Part shown: piece by piece, positions 1 through 7,709 of the stretch
How the letters are laid out: every line of letters starts with the position of its first letter
Numbering within the stretch: the stretch's first letter is position 1
NCBI GenBank assembly: GCA_002299915.1
Contig: DBOG01000041.1
Coordinates: 1 to 24,921, forward strand
Direction: 5' to 3'
Length of the DNA: 24,921 bases
Source: Proteobacteria bacterium UBA652
GTDB taxonomy: Bacteria > Pseudomonadota > Gammaproteobacteria > Nitrosococcales > Methylophagaceae
Program-made: the position numbers and the translations under genes
The notes under the pieces: model-generated
The model's database searches: none
The model's input: only the letters and a program-made list of their open reading frames with translations
Told to the model about the DNA's origin: nothing

Positions 1-537
1 ACCATCGGTCGCAATCAAGGTACGACCTGTTGCCTCTTGTTGCAATCGCCGTTCAAGTGCTGGCATATCTAAATGTGGATAACGTCGCTGTGTCGCGGCT
101 GATAATCGACCGCCATCTAGGAGTGAGGCATGGTTGAGTTTATCTTGTAATAAAGTGTCATTTTTTCCCAGCAAGCCATCTAGTACTCCGATATTCGCCA
201 TATAACCAGAGGAAAATAACAACACCCGTTGATAGCCTAAAAAATCAGCTAATGCAGCTTCAAGTTCATGGTGTGTTTTGCTATGCCCGGTTAGCAGATG
301 CGCTGCACCACTGCCGACACCTTCCTGCTCTGCTGCGGCAATAAAGGTTTGTTTTACAGTATCGTGATTAGCCAGTCCCAAGTAATCATTACTGCAAAAT
401 GACAGCAAGCCCTTGCCCTCAATATCAATCATCACGCCTTGCGCACCATCACGCACACGATGGCTACGATAGCGTCCCGCGGATTGTTTAGCAACGAGAT
501 CTTTTTCTAAGGCATCAGACCAAGGTAATGTGGCCAA
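1..537 (-). CDS. bioF: 8-amino-7-oxononanoate synthase, 5' part (runs off window)
   Basis: PLP-dependent enzyme that condenses pimeloyl-ACP or pimeloyl-CoA with L-alanine to give KAPA, the first committed ring-building step of biotin synthesis in the cytoplasm. Only the N-terminal 179 codons are present. The translation reads LATLPWSDALEKDLVAKQ, then GRYRSHRV, FCSNDYLGLA, SGAAHLLTGH, LLFSSGYMANIG and DKLNHASLLDG, all characteristic of BioF/alpha-oxoamine synthases. The PLP lysine lies beyond the left edge. No ATG occurs near the N-terminus; the best start is TTG at 537, which has an AGGA about 9 bases upstream, at the end of bioB. The gene follows bioB after 11 bases on the same strand, so the two are surely co-transcribed. 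Family certain; start moderately certain. Confidence 0.93.
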   Translation of the reverse strand, partial: MATLPWSDALEKDLVAKQSAGRYRSHRVRDGAQGVMIDIEGKGLLSFCSNDYLGLANHDTVKQTFIAAAEQEGVGSGAAHLLTGHSKTHHELEAALADFLGYQRVLLFSSGYMANIGVLDGLLGKNDTLLQDKLNHASLLDGGRLSAATQRRYPHLDMPALERRLQQEATGRTLIATDG

Positions 538-548
538 TATAAATTGTC

Positions 549-1580
549 CTAATTTTTTACCTTCACGGTATGAGAGATCCCCAAACGTGAAAACAAATAT
601 TGATCGTGATCCGTGCTTGGATTATCTGTTGTTAATAATTTATCACCTGCAAATAAAGAATTTGCACCCGCCAAGAAACACATTGATTGCAATTCATCGC
701 TCATTTCTTCGCGGCCAGCAGATAAACGCACATAGGATTTTGGCATCATTAATCGCGCAACGGCAACCGTGCGTACAAATTCAAAGGGATCCAATGGTCT
801 GCTACCCATTAACGGCGTACCTTCTACTTGCACCAGTAAATTAATGGGCACGCTTTCAGGCTGCGTCGGTAAATTGGCTAAGCCCACTAACATGCCTGCT
901 CGTCCTGTGCGGCCTTCTCCCATGCCCACAATGCCGCCACTACACACATTAATACCCGCATCACGCACATGGCTCAACGTGTCCAAACGGTCTTCATATG
1001 TCCGGGTACTGATCACATCACTATAAAATTCAGGTGAGGTATCTAAATTATGATTATAGTAATCCAAGCCCGCCTCTTTTAAACGCTCTGCCTGATGCGA
1101 TTCCAACATGCCGAGCGTGACACAGGTTTCTAAGCCTAAATCTTTAACGCCAGTCACCATATCAGCGACTTTTTCCAAATCTCGATCTTTCAAATTCCGC
1201 CATGCTGCGCCCATGCAAAAACGGCTTGCTCCGCCATCCTTCGCCTGTTGCGCTTCGACGAGAACTGCATCTAATTTCATCAAAGGCTCTGCTTTCACCG
1301 CCGAAGGATGATGCGCACTTTGTGGGCAATAGCCACAATCTTCCGCACAACCACCTGTTTTGATACTTAATAAGGTGCTGATTTGCACCGTGTTCGGATC
1401 AAAGTTTTCACGATGCACAGTTTGCGCACGATACATTAAATCTGCGAACGGCAAATCAAATAACGCCGCCACTTCTGCCACCGTCCAATCTTGGCGAATA
1501 GTAGTCTGAACCTCAATTTTACTTACTTCAGGAGGGGTGGTTTGATTCTCTTCAGTATTGATTTTTACAGCTTTAGACAT
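549..1580 (-). CDS. bioB: Biotin synthase (radical SAM)
   Basis: Inserts sulfur into dethiobiotin in the last step of biotin synthesis. The radical-SAM [4Fe-4S] motif CxxxCxxC is seen as C78, C82 and C85 (GGCAEDCGYCPQS). It is followed by RFCMGAAW, LGMLESHQAERLKEAGLDYYNH, CSGGIVGMGE and the C-terminal AGREEM...FAGANSLFAGDKLLTT block, all diagnostic of BioB. Length is 343 residues, close to the usual 320-350; about 22 residues at the N-terminus form a poorly conserved extension. The ATG at 1580 follows a weak GAG-type ribosome site. The gene heads a minus-strand bioB-bioF unit and diverges from comF with only 43 bases between the start codons, so the promoters must be very compact or reach into the coding regions. 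Confidence 0.97.
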   Translation of the reverse strand: MSKAVKINTEENQTTPPEVSKIEVQTTIRQDWTVAEVAALFDLPFADLMYRAQTVHRENFDPNTVQISTLLSIKTGGCAEDCGYCPQSAHHPSAVKAEPLMKLDAVLVEAQQAKDGGASRFCMGAAWRNLKDRDLEKVADMVTGVKDLGLETCVTLGMLESHQAERLKEAGLDYYNHNLDTSPEFYSDVISTRTYEDRLDTLSHVRDAGINVCSGGIVGMGEGRTGRAGMLVGLANLPTQPESVPINLLVQVEGTPLMGSRPLDPFEFVRTVAVARLMMPKSYVRLSAGREEMSDELQSMCFLAGANSLFAGDKLLTTDNPSTDHDQYLFSRLGISHTVKVKN

Positions 1581-1623
1581 GATAGTACTCTTATATCTAT
1601 AAATAATTTAATGGGGTGGCGCA

Positions 1624-2352
1624 ATGCCACGATGTCGGCAATATATCACACAGCGATTACGCCAAGCTTTTCCCGCACCATGTCTATTATGCCATGTGCG
1701 CAGTATAAACTCGGCACTTTGTGATGATTGCACAGATGATTTACCCCAATTAGGACTTTGCTGCCCGCATTGCGCCACGCCGCTTAATCTACAAACGACC
1801 TGTGGTGCCTGCCTCGCCAAACCGCCAGTACAAGACAGCAGCCTCAGTCTTTATCATTATAGCCCACCTGTTAGTACCCTTATTATCGCGCTAAAACATC
1901 ATGACCAACGTACCCTGACCGATTTATTTGCTGATGAATTTGTAAAACGACTTGCGCAAAATAAGGTTCCTTCACCAGATTGTTTAGTTGCCATCCCGCT
2001 CCATCCAGAGCGGCTACGCCAACGTGGATATAATCAAGCATTAGAATTCGCCCGCGCACTTTCCACTCGATTGGATATCCCCGTTCGTCTTGATTTACTA
2101 GATCGGGTTAAAAACACGCCCATTCAAGCAGGCTTATCGCTCAAGCAACGTCAGCAAAATATGCGTCATGCCTTCAAATCGCCTTTTGTGCCTAATGCAA
2201 TGCGAGGAAAGAACGCACCTCAGCATATTGCATTGGTTGATGATGTCATGACGACGGGCCTTACGTTTAATATCGCAGCTAAAGCACTGCGCGATATTGG
2301 TGTCAACCATATAGAGGTATGGTCGATTGCGCGCACATCAAACGCCAAATAA
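1624..2352 (+). CDS. comF: ComF family phosphoribosyltransferase-like protein
   Basis: ComFC/GntX-type protein, 242 residues. The N-terminus carries Zn-finger cysteine pairs (C20/C23, C33/C36, C47/C50, C60/C63). The C-terminal half is a type I PRTase fold with the PRPP loop ALVDDVMTTGLT at about residues 203-214. Family members are needed for DNA uptake in transformable bacteria and have roles in utilisation of external DNA; the exact reaction is not settled. GGGGTGG lies just upstream of the ATG. It diverges from bioB, the usual gammaproteobacterial arrangement, and ends 2 bases from the convergent fdxA stop. No other competence gene is in the window, so natural transformation is not demonstrated here. 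Confidence 0.9.
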   Translation: MPRCRQYITQRLRQAFPAPCLLCHVRSINSALCDDCTDDLPQLGLCCPHCATPLNLQTTCGACLAKPPVQDSSLSLYHYSPPVSTLIIALKHHDQRTLTDLFADEFVKRLAQNKVPSPDCLVAIPLHPERLRQRGYNQALEFARALSTRLDIPVRLDLLDRVKNTPIQAGLSLKQRQQNMRHAFKSPFVPNAMRGKNAPQHIALVDDVMTTGLTFNIAAKALRDIGVNHIEVWSIARTSNAK

Positions 2353-2354
2353 AT

Positions 2355-2678
2355 TTAACGCTCTAATAATACCAATTTATTCGGCTTGCCATCCCATTCT
2401 TCCGCATCAGCAGGCGCATCTTTCATCTCTGAAATCACCGGCCAACCTTGTGCAAGATCTTCATTTAACTCCAAAAACTGGCTTTGATCCTCGGGTAAAT
2501 CATCCTCTGAATAAATCGCTTCTGCTGGGCATTCTGGCTCGCATAATGTGCAATCAATACACTCTTCTGGATTAATCACCAAAAAATTTGGCCCCTCATG
2601 AAAGCAATCCACGGGACACACTTCAACACACGTCGTATGTTTACACTTAATACAATTTTCACCAACGACAAACGTCAT
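2355..2678 (-). CDS. fdxA: 7Fe ferredoxin FdxA ([3Fe-4S][4Fe-4S])
   Basis: Small cytoplasmic electron carrier of 107 residues. The N-terminus MTFVVGENCIKCKHTTC with VEVCPVDCFHEGPNF, then ECIDCTLCEPECPAEAI, matches the Azotobacter FdI/FdxA family. The cysteine pattern (C9, C17, C21, C25 and the later CxxCxxCxxxCP) fits one 3Fe-4S and one 4Fe-4S cluster. A longer reading frame opens 21 bases upstream, but the conserved N-terminus begins at the ATG at 2678, preceded by GGAGAG at good spacing, so that start is used. It is convergent with comF (2-base gap) and divergent from lapA. Redox partners cannot be told from the context. Confidence 0.95.
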   Translation of the reverse strand: MTFVVGENCIKCKHTTCVEVCPVDCFHEGPNFLVINPEECIDCTLCEPECPAEAIYSEDDLPEDQSQFLELNEDLAQGWPVISEMKDAPADAEEWDGKPNKLVLLER

Positions 2679-2827
2679 CTTTCTCTCCGACCAACTCAAT
2701 ATGACTACTTTAAAAAATACAAGTGCGGTATTTCACCTGTATCACGCTACCCTTACCAATCATTTTACATCAGTTGCTAACGTGTTGGCTAATTATCCAA
2801 ATTCAAGCACAGGCGGCCAGTTTTATT

Positions 2828-2833
2828 TATAAT
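2828..2833 (+). promoter_or_regulatory. Possible -10 box for the lapA operon
   Basis: TATAAT lies 29 bases before the lapA ATG in the 184-base fdxA-lapA intergenic region. No convincing -35 sits 16-18 bases upstream (TTCAAG is 20 away), so this is only a candidate. GGAGA at 2851-2855 is the lapA ribosome binding site. Confidence 0.35.
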
Positions 2834-2862
2834 GAAATAATCATCGATATGGAGAACATAAA

Positions 2863-3156
2863 ATGCGCCGACTCATCTCATTGCTTATCTTTCTCATTGT
2901 GCTCATCACGGGCGCCGCTTTTACGAAGGTCAATAGCGATCCTGTCACCCTCAATTATTATTTTGGCAGCCTCACATTGCCCTTATCTGGCTTAGTGCTG
3001 ATCGCACTGATTATGGGTGTTTTATTAGGTGCGCTCGCTGTATCACTTGCAACCTTGCGCCTTCGTTATGATAACCGTCGGCTGAAAAAGCAGGCTAAGC
3101 TGGCTGAGCAAGAAATCGACAGCTTACGTGTTCTACCACTGCGCGATATTCCCTAA
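2863..3156 (+). CDS. lapA: Lipopolysaccharide assembly protein A (DUF1049)
   Basis: 97-residue inner-membrane protein with two predicted membrane spans (about residues 4-22 and 40-65), followed by a charged, coiled-coil-like cytoplasmic tail rich in K, R, E and L. This is the DUF1049/YciS layout. In E. coli LapA works with LapB to adapt FtsH-mediated turnover of LpxC and so tune LPS synthesis. Only 3 bases separate it from lapB, as in other gammaproteobacteria, which supports the assignment more strongly than the low-complexity sequence does. Start chosen at the ATG after GGAGA. Confidence 0.88.
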   Translation: MRRLISLLIFLIVLITGAAFTKVNSDPVTLNYYFGSLTLPLSGLVLIALIMGVLLGALAVSLATLRLRYDNRRLKKQAKLAEQEIDSLRVLPLRDIP

Positions 3157-3159
3157 AAC

Positions 3160-4344
3160 ATGATCTCAGTTTGGCTCTTACTGTTGCTACCTATTGCCGC
3201 CTTATCGGGCTGGTTCTCGGCGCGTAAACATTATAAAACACGCTATGGCATTCAAAATAACGGAATCAATCCCGAATATTTCAAAGGCATCAACTATCTC
3301 TTAGATGAACAGCCTGATAAAGCGATTGATATTTTTATCCGCTTACTCGAGGTTAATAGTGATACCGTTGAAACCCATCTTGCACTGGCCAACCTCTTTC
3401 GTCGTCGTGGTGAAACCGATCGTGCCATCCGCATCCACCAAAACCTGATTGCCCGCCCTGCGCTTCCTCCTGCACAACGGAGTAGTGCCTTATTTGAATT
3501 AGGTATGGATTATATGCATGCGGGTTTGCTTGATCGCGCCGAAGAGCTCTTTCTCGAACTCATCTCAAAAAAACAACACATCACTCCTGCCCATCAGCAA
3601 CTACTCAAAATATATCAGCAAGAAAAAAATTGGCAACAAGCCATTGCGACCGCGCAAATTTTACAAGCCAATGCTGAGCCGCAAATGGGGGAACTGATCT
3701 CGCAATTTTATTGTGAACTGACGGAACAGAAACCACAACTCCCTGAATCAGACATACGTCAATTATTACGTAAAGCACATTCAAACGATCCAAACTGCGT
3801 GCGTGCTAGCTTATGCGAGGCCAAATTATTAATTGATGCTGCTGAGCATCGTAAGGCAATTAAAATACTGCAACGTATCGAACAGCAAAATAATGAATAT
3901 ATACCCGAAGCACTGCCACATTTACTCACATCCCACACCGCATTAGACAGCTTACCCGCCTTTGAATCATGGCTAAACACCTTACTTGAACGGCATCCCA
4001 ACATGACTGCAGCACGGTTGATGCTCGCTAATCTAATGAAACAAGAACATGGTGCACAAGCCATGCAAGACTATTTGAATCACGCATTAAGAAAACACCC
4101 ATCAGTGGAAGGTTTGCATAGCCTGCTATCGCTGGGTCAAAATGACAATCCGGATCTGTTCCCCTTAATTGAAGATGTGACCCGTCGTCTTATCAAGCTT
4201 GGCCATAGCTATACCTGTGTACATTGTGGTTTTGCAGGTAAAACCTTACACTGGCTCTGCCCAGGCTGTGCCCAATGGGGCAGCATCCAACCAACAGAAA
4301 TTCATCTTTCCGCACTTGAAACCTTACGAGAGAAAAAATCATGA
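3160..4344 (+). CDS. lapB: Lipopolysaccharide assembly protein B, TPR/rubredoxin-like
   Basis: 394 residues, matching E. coli LapB/YciM (389). An N-terminal membrane anchor (residues 2-19) is followed by RKHYKTRYG and YFKGINYLLDEQPDKAID, a typical LapB opening. TPR repeats fill the middle (for example ETHLALANLFRRRGETDRAI and ALFELGMDYMHAGLLDRAEE). A rubredoxin-like metal site closes the protein, with C353, C356, C367 and C370 (TCVHCGF and LCPGCAQWG). In E. coli it presents LpxC to FtsH and coordinates LPS export. It overlaps the next gene by ATGA, implying translational coupling. Confidence 0.95.
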   Translation: MISVWLLLLLPIAALSGWFSARKHYKTRYGIQNNGINPEYFKGINYLLDEQPDKAIDIFIRLLEVNSDTVETHLALANLFRRRGETDRAIRIHQNLIARPALPPAQRSSALFELGMDYMHAGLLDRAEELFLELISKKQHITPAHQQLLKIYQQEKNWQQAIATAQILQANAEPQMGELISQFYCELTEQKPQLPESDIRQLLRKAHSNDPNCVRASLCEAKLLIDAAEHRKAIKILQRIEQQNNEYIPEALPHLLTSHTALDSLPAFESWLNTLLERHPNMTAARLMLANLMKQEHGAQAMQDYLNHALRKHPSVEGLHSLLSLGQNDNPDLFPLIEDVTRRLIKLGHSYTCVHCGFAGKTLHWLCPGCAQWGSIQPTEIHLSALETLREKKS

Positions 4345-4691
4345 CTACTATACAAATTTATCATAACCCAAAGTGTAGTAAATCTCGCCAAGCACTGACG
4401 ATACTAGAAGAAAGAGGGATCAGCCCTGAGATCATCCTTTATCTTAAAATCCCGCCCAGCCCGGCTGAATTAGTCGATATTTTGGCACAGCTTAAATTCA
4501 CCCCGCGCCAACTTATACGCACAGGTGAAGCTATTTACAAAGAACTGGGTCTAAAAGACAGTGATCATACGGATATCCAGCTCATCACCATAATGAGTGA
4601 ACATCCTAAACTTATCGAACGACCTATCGTCATAAATAACGGTGTTGCCAAGGTGGGTCGGCCACCTGAATCTGTGATCGAAATTTTATAA
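4341..4691 (+). CDS. ArsC-family glutaredoxin-dependent reductase (YfgD type)
   Basis: 116 residues. IYHNPKCSKSRQAL places the catalytic cysteine at residue 12, and the C-terminal RPIVINNGVAKVGRPPE carries the conserved arginines of the ArsC fold. The CSKS active site and its position beside wrbA resemble E. coli YfgD more than plasmid ArsC (CGTSRN). No arsR, arsB or acr3 is nearby, so arsenate reduction as the physiological role is uncertain; Spx/ArsC-fold redox activity is a fair alternative. The start overlaps the lapB stop (ATGA). Confidence 0.87.
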   Translation: MTTIQIYHNPKCSKSRQALTILEERGISPEIILYLKIPPSPAELVDILAQLKFTPRQLIRTGEAIYKELGLKDSDHTDIQLITIMSEHPKLIERPIVINNGVAKVGRPPESVIEIL

Positions 4692-4693
4692 AT

Positions 4694-5287
4694 ATGATTA
4701 ATATCTTAGTCCTCTACTATAGTCGTAGTGGTCATGTTGCCACTATGGCTAATCACATTGCACGCGGGATTGAAAAAGTACCTGATTGCACTGCTGTCTT
4801 GCGTACAGTGCCCGCTATTTCCACTACTTGTGAAGCCACTGAAGAAGCCATTCCTGAAACTGGATCCCCTTATGTCACTCATGATGATTTGCGCCAATGC
4901 GCTGGACTTGCATTAGGCAGCCCCACCCGCTTCGGTAATATGGCCGCCCCCCTAAAATATTATTTAGACCAAACCAGCGATCTCTGGCTTTCTGGTGAAC
5001 TGATTGGCAAACCTGCTGCCGTATTCACTGCCACAGGTAGCCTACATGGCGGCCAAGAAAGCACCCTGCTCTCCATGATGCTTCCCCTGATCCACCATGG
5101 CATGCTTATGCTAGGCATCCCTTATAGCGAACCTGCCTTAATGCACACTCAAGATGGCGGCACACCTTACGGCGCCAGCCATTTTGCAGGTGCCAATAAT
5201 GATCGTGATTTAAGCGATACTGAAATGCAACTCTGCCAAGCACTCGGCCAACGGCTTGCCAAAACAGCCAAGCAACTACAAACATGA
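4694..5287 (+). CDS. wrbA: NAD(P)H:quinone oxidoreductase, WrbA family flavoprotein
   Basis: 197 residues, the same size as E. coli WrbA (198). The flavodoxin fold shows as ILVLYYSRSGHVATMA (FMN phosphate loop), LGSPTRFGNMAAPLKYYLDQT, and FTATGSLHGGQESTLLSMM near the isoalloxazine site. It catalyses two-electron reduction of quinones, avoiding semiquinone radicals. The start lies 2 bases after the preceding stop and has no clear Shine-Dalgarno, so it probably relies on coupling. Co-location with an ArsC-like reductase and DUF2069 is a recurrent proteobacterial arrangement. Confidence 0.93.
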   Translation: MINILVLYYSRSGHVATMANHIARGIEKVPDCTAVLRTVPAISTTCEATEEAIPETGSPYVTHDDLRQCAGLALGSPTRFGNMAAPLKYYLDQTSDLWLSGELIGKPAAVFTATGSLHGGQESTLLSMMLPLIHHGMLMLGIPYSEPALMHTQDGGTPYGASHFAGANNDRDLSDTEMQLCQALGQRLAKTAKQLQT

Positions 5288-5634
5288 CAGCTCGTACCCT
5301 TACCCGCTCCCTCAGCCTACTAGGCTACTTCGGCTTATTATTGAGTTTAACGGCATGGATCATCACCCAAGCCAATGCCAATGCTAATTTTCCCGCTCTA
5401 TCATTTATTGTCATCGGTATTGTACCGCTGCTTTTCCCGCTTCGCGGGATTCTTGCTGGCAAGCCCTACACCCACTACTGGGTTGGCTTCATGATGCTGT
5501 TTTATTTTAGTCATGGCGTTGGGGAAGTCTATAGTGCAGACACGTTTCCGCTATTTGCCTGGCTTGAAATACTCTTTAGCACACTACTCTTCATTAGTGG
5601 CTTATATTTCATCAAATTCAACGCTAAAAAATGA
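5284..5634 (+). CDS. DUF2069 inner-membrane protein
   Basis: 116-residue integral membrane protein with four hydrophobic stretches (about 11-29, 38-56, 64-79 and 89-109) and very short loops. GKPYTHYWVGFMMLFYFSHGVGE is the type of central block seen in DUF2069. No biochemical function is established for the family. It overlaps wrbA upstream and birA downstream by ATGA at both ends, so it is an obligate operon member here. Confidence 0.85.
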   Translation: MTARTLTRSLSLLGYFGLLLSLTAWIITQANANANFPALSFIVIGIVPLLFPLRGILAGKPYTHYWVGFMMLFYFSHGVGEVYSADTFPLFAWLEILFSTLLFISGLYFIKFNAKK

Positions 5635-6431
5635 CACGCACACCTCTTTCTAAAGCCGACATATTGCTGGCTTTATCAGCTAACAATCAAAATAAACTGG
5701 CTGATATTTATCTGCTCGATAGCGTCAACTCCACCAACGATTACCTCTGGCAGCAGCTACCAGAAAACACAAACAATGTCAGCGTTTGTATTGCTAACAG
5801 CCAAACTGCAGGCCGCGGTCGGCGCGGCGATCCATGGCAATCACCCAATAGCGGCAACCTCTATCTATCATTGCTTTGGCGGTTAAACTCACCTTCTGAT
5901 ATTAACGGCATCAGCATCCTCGCAGGTGTCGCCCTCATTCAAACGCTTGCTGCGTATGATATCCACCAGCTCCAACTAAAATGGCCTAATGATCTGTTTT
6001 ACCAACAACAAAAACTCGGCGGCATTCTCGTTGAATCTCGTATTGGTAAACAACAACACATTATGATCGGCATTGGCATCAACTATTATCTACCAAACAC
6101 CTCGCAGCAACAAATCTCGCAAGCTACCACCAGTCTTTCCCTGCTCCATGAACATCCTCCCTGTCGCAATCTCCTCGCAGGATCGCTTATTAATAATCTG
6201 ATGCATGCACTCAGTCAATTTGAACAGGACGGACTGGCCCCCTTCTCCCAACAATGGGCAGATTATGATGCCTGCTTCCAACAGCCCATTACCATTAGCG
6301 ATGGCGACAAACACATTGTCGCAACAGGTCAAGGCATCAACTCTGATGGTAGCTTTCGGTATCAAATACAAGATAAAAAGGAGATCCACAGTATCTCCAG
6401 CAGCGATTACAGTATAAAATTAGCAACATGA
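5631..6431 (+). CDS. birA: Biotin-[acetyl-CoA-carboxylase] ligase, HTH-less
   Basis: Activates biotin as biotinyl-AMP and attaches it to AccB (BCCP). GRGRRG (61-66), KWPND (117-121) and GGILVE (130-135) are the adenylation and biotin-binding motifs, and a small C-terminal beta domain follows. At 266 residues it is about 55 shorter than E. coli BirA. The start PLSKADILLAL aligns with E. coli residues just after the winged helix-turn-helix, so the DNA-binding repressor domain is missing. Extension upstream is blocked by DUF2069, with which the ATG overlaps. This is therefore probably a monofunctional ligase that cannot repress bioB-bioF in the BirA manner. It overlaps coaX by 4 bases. Confidence 0.95.
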   Translation: MTRTPLSKADILLALSANNQNKLADIYLLDSVNSTNDYLWQQLPENTNNVSVCIANSQTAGRGRRGDPWQSPNSGNLYLSLLWRLNSPSDINGISILAGVALIQTLAAYDIHQLQLKWPNDLFYQQQKLGGILVESRIGKQQHIMIGIGINYYLPNTSQQQISQATTSLSLLHEHPPCRNLLAGSLINNLMHALSQFEQDGLAPFSQQWADYDACFQQPITISDGDKHIVATGQGINSDGSFRYQIQDKKEIHSISSSDYSIKLAT

Positions 6432-7171
6432 AATTACTGATCGATATAGGCAATAGCCGAATAAAATGGGCGCTTTTTGACGGAGAACACCTCTCCAATA
6501 ACGCTGTCTTCCCACACACAAAAACGGGCATGAAAACCGCCTTCAAAAAAAACTGGAAAGATCTCTCCGATATTGAAGCGATTATTATCTCCAATGTTGC
6601 CGGTGATAAAATTGCCAAACAACTGACGGAATGGTGTGAAAAGCAATGGACGCTCACCCCCACTTTTATCCACAGCGAAATTGAACAGTTTGGCGTAAAA
6701 AATGGGTATGACACACCAGAACAACTCGGCGTTGATCGCTGGCTCACCCTGATTGCTGCGCATCAGCTCAACCCAACAGCCACCAGCTGTATTATTGATT
6801 GTGGCACTGCTATCACCATTGACCTCATTAGCAATGGCCAACATCAAGGCGGCTTAATCCTCCCTGGTTTGCAGCTGATGCAAAGCAGCTTGATTGATAA
6901 CACAGAGGGTATCCAAACAGAAAAATCTGAGAAAAAACAGCTTCAACAGCTTGCCACCAACACCCACGATGCCATTCAAGCTGGCGCGTTTTATACGATC
7001 ACCGCCAGCCTAAATCAACTAATCGACGATCTTGATGCAGATTCAGACAATGATATTCACTACCTCATTACAGGCGGCGATGCCGAAAAACTATTGCCCC
7101 TATTGCCTGAGTATATTGAACATTATCCCCACCTTATTCTCGGTGGTTTAATCGTCTCACTTAAAACATGA
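6428..7171 (+). CDS. coaX: Type III pantothenate kinase
   Basis: Phosphorylates pantothenate in the first step of coenzyme A synthesis. It has the ASKHA fold of CoaX: DIGNSRIKWALF (phosphate 1), PEQLGVDRWLTLIA (pantothenate site), IIDCGTAITIDLI (phosphate 2) and GGLILPGLQLM; LITGGDAEKLLP is the adenosine-region motif. 247 residues, normal for the family. birA-coaX adjacency is common in proteobacteria. It overlaps both neighbours by ATGA. Confidence 0.95.
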   Translation: MKLLIDIGNSRIKWALFDGEHLSNNAVFPHTKTGMKTAFKKNWKDLSDIEAIIISNVAGDKIAKQLTEWCEKQWTLTPTFIHSEIEQFGVKNGYDTPEQLGVDRWLTLIAAHQLNPTATSCIIDCGTAITIDLISNGQHQGGLILPGLQLMQSSLIDNTEGIQTEKSEKKQLQQLATNTHDAIQAGAFYTITASLNQLIDDLDADSDNDIHYLITGGDAEKLLPLLPEYIEHYPHLILGGLIVSLKT

Positions 7172-7413
7172 ATGCGCCCATAACAAAATTCATTATCGGC
7201 ATCTTGTCCGCCATGCTCAGTATCGCTTTTACACGCTTAGCTATCGCTTATTCCCAATTGCCGTTCAATTCAGAAGGCCGATATGTTGATGCAGGCTCAG
7301 GTATCGTGTTCCACCAACAATCCGTTCTCGCTTTTATCCTAGCGGCTATTATCTTCTTATTTACTGCCAGCATCAGCTTCTGGCGGCTATGGAAATATAC
7401 TCACGAAAAGTAA
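7168..7413 (+). CDS. Small two-span membrane protein, unknown
   Basis: 81 residues with two predicted membrane segments (about 7-27 and 50-71) joined by a roughly 22-residue loop containing FNSEGRYVDAGSGIVFHQQS, and a short basic tail (RLWKYTHEK). I do not recognise a family. The ATGA overlap with coaX and the placement at the end of the operon argue that it is real. In many relatives birA-coaX is followed by a SPOR-domain protein; this is not one. Confidence 0.65.
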   Translation: MNAPITKFIIGILSAMLSIAFTRLAIAYSQLPFNSEGRYVDAGSGIVFHQQSVLAFILAAIIFLFTASISFWRLWKYTHEK

Positions 7414-7431
7414 ATATTGGCAACATCTACA

Positions 7432-7460
7432 TTGCTAATCACCCTAAAACCCTGTAATCT
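7432..7460 (+). promoter_or_regulatory. Sigma-70-type promoter of tRNA-Ser
   Basis: TTGCTA (7432-7437) and TAATCT (7455-7460) are separated by 17 bases. They are followed by a GC-containing discriminator (CACGTCC) 11 bases before the tRNA, as expected for a stable-RNA promoter. This allows the tRNA to be expressed independently of the preceding operon. Confidence 0.5.
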
Positions 7461-7471
7461 CACGTCCTTCA

Positions 7472-7559
7472 GGAGAGATGTCAGAGCGGCCGAATGAGCT
7501 CGCTTGGAAAGCGTGTGTACCGCAAGGTACCGAGGGTTCGAATCCCTCTCTCTCCGCCA
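7472..7559 (+). tRNA. tRNA-Ser (anticodon GGA)
   Basis: 88-base class II tRNA. Acceptor arm GGAGAGA (7472-7478) pairs with TCTCTCC (7549-7555), followed by discriminator G and encoded CCA. The anticodon loop TTGGAAA places GGA at 7506-7508. The long variable arm (TACC-GCAA-GGTA) and the GAGGG-TTCGAAT-CCCTC T-arm fit serine tRNA. One oddity: the anticodon stem CTCGC/GCGTG has a U-U apposition at its second pair. Confidence 0.96.
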
Positions 7560-7564
7560 TTTAT

Positions 7565-7597
7565 AAGCCCTATGTTCCTGGATACATAGGGCTTTTG
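7565..7597 (+). terminator. Rho-independent terminator after tRNA-Ser
   Basis: An 11-base-pair perfect stem, AAGCCCTATGT (7565-7575) with ACATAGGGCTT (7584-7594), has an 8-base loop and ends in a short T-run. It starts 6 bases after the tRNA CCA. Confidence 0.85.
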
Positions 7598-7709
7598 TAT
7601 TTAAAGCTGTAGTCTAGCCATACTTTCACTTAATTTACACCCTAAAGTAACGCTAACATTGTAATCCCCCCATTCCTAGCGGTAGCTTAAAATGGAAACC
7701 GTTGGCGCT

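Noticed and set aside
1581..1623. A biotin operator or riboswitch between bioB and comF
   Set aside because: The 43-base gap has no long palindrome or structured leader; BirA here lacks a DNA-binding domain.
2679..2699. A 7-residue N-terminal extension of FdxA
   Set aside because: The extension encodes the ribosome binding site of the conserved start at 2678.
4341..4691. An arsenic resistance locus
   Set aside because: Only the ArsC-fold reductase is present; there is no arsR, arsB, acr3 or arsA, and the wrbA neighbourhood indicates the YfgD type.
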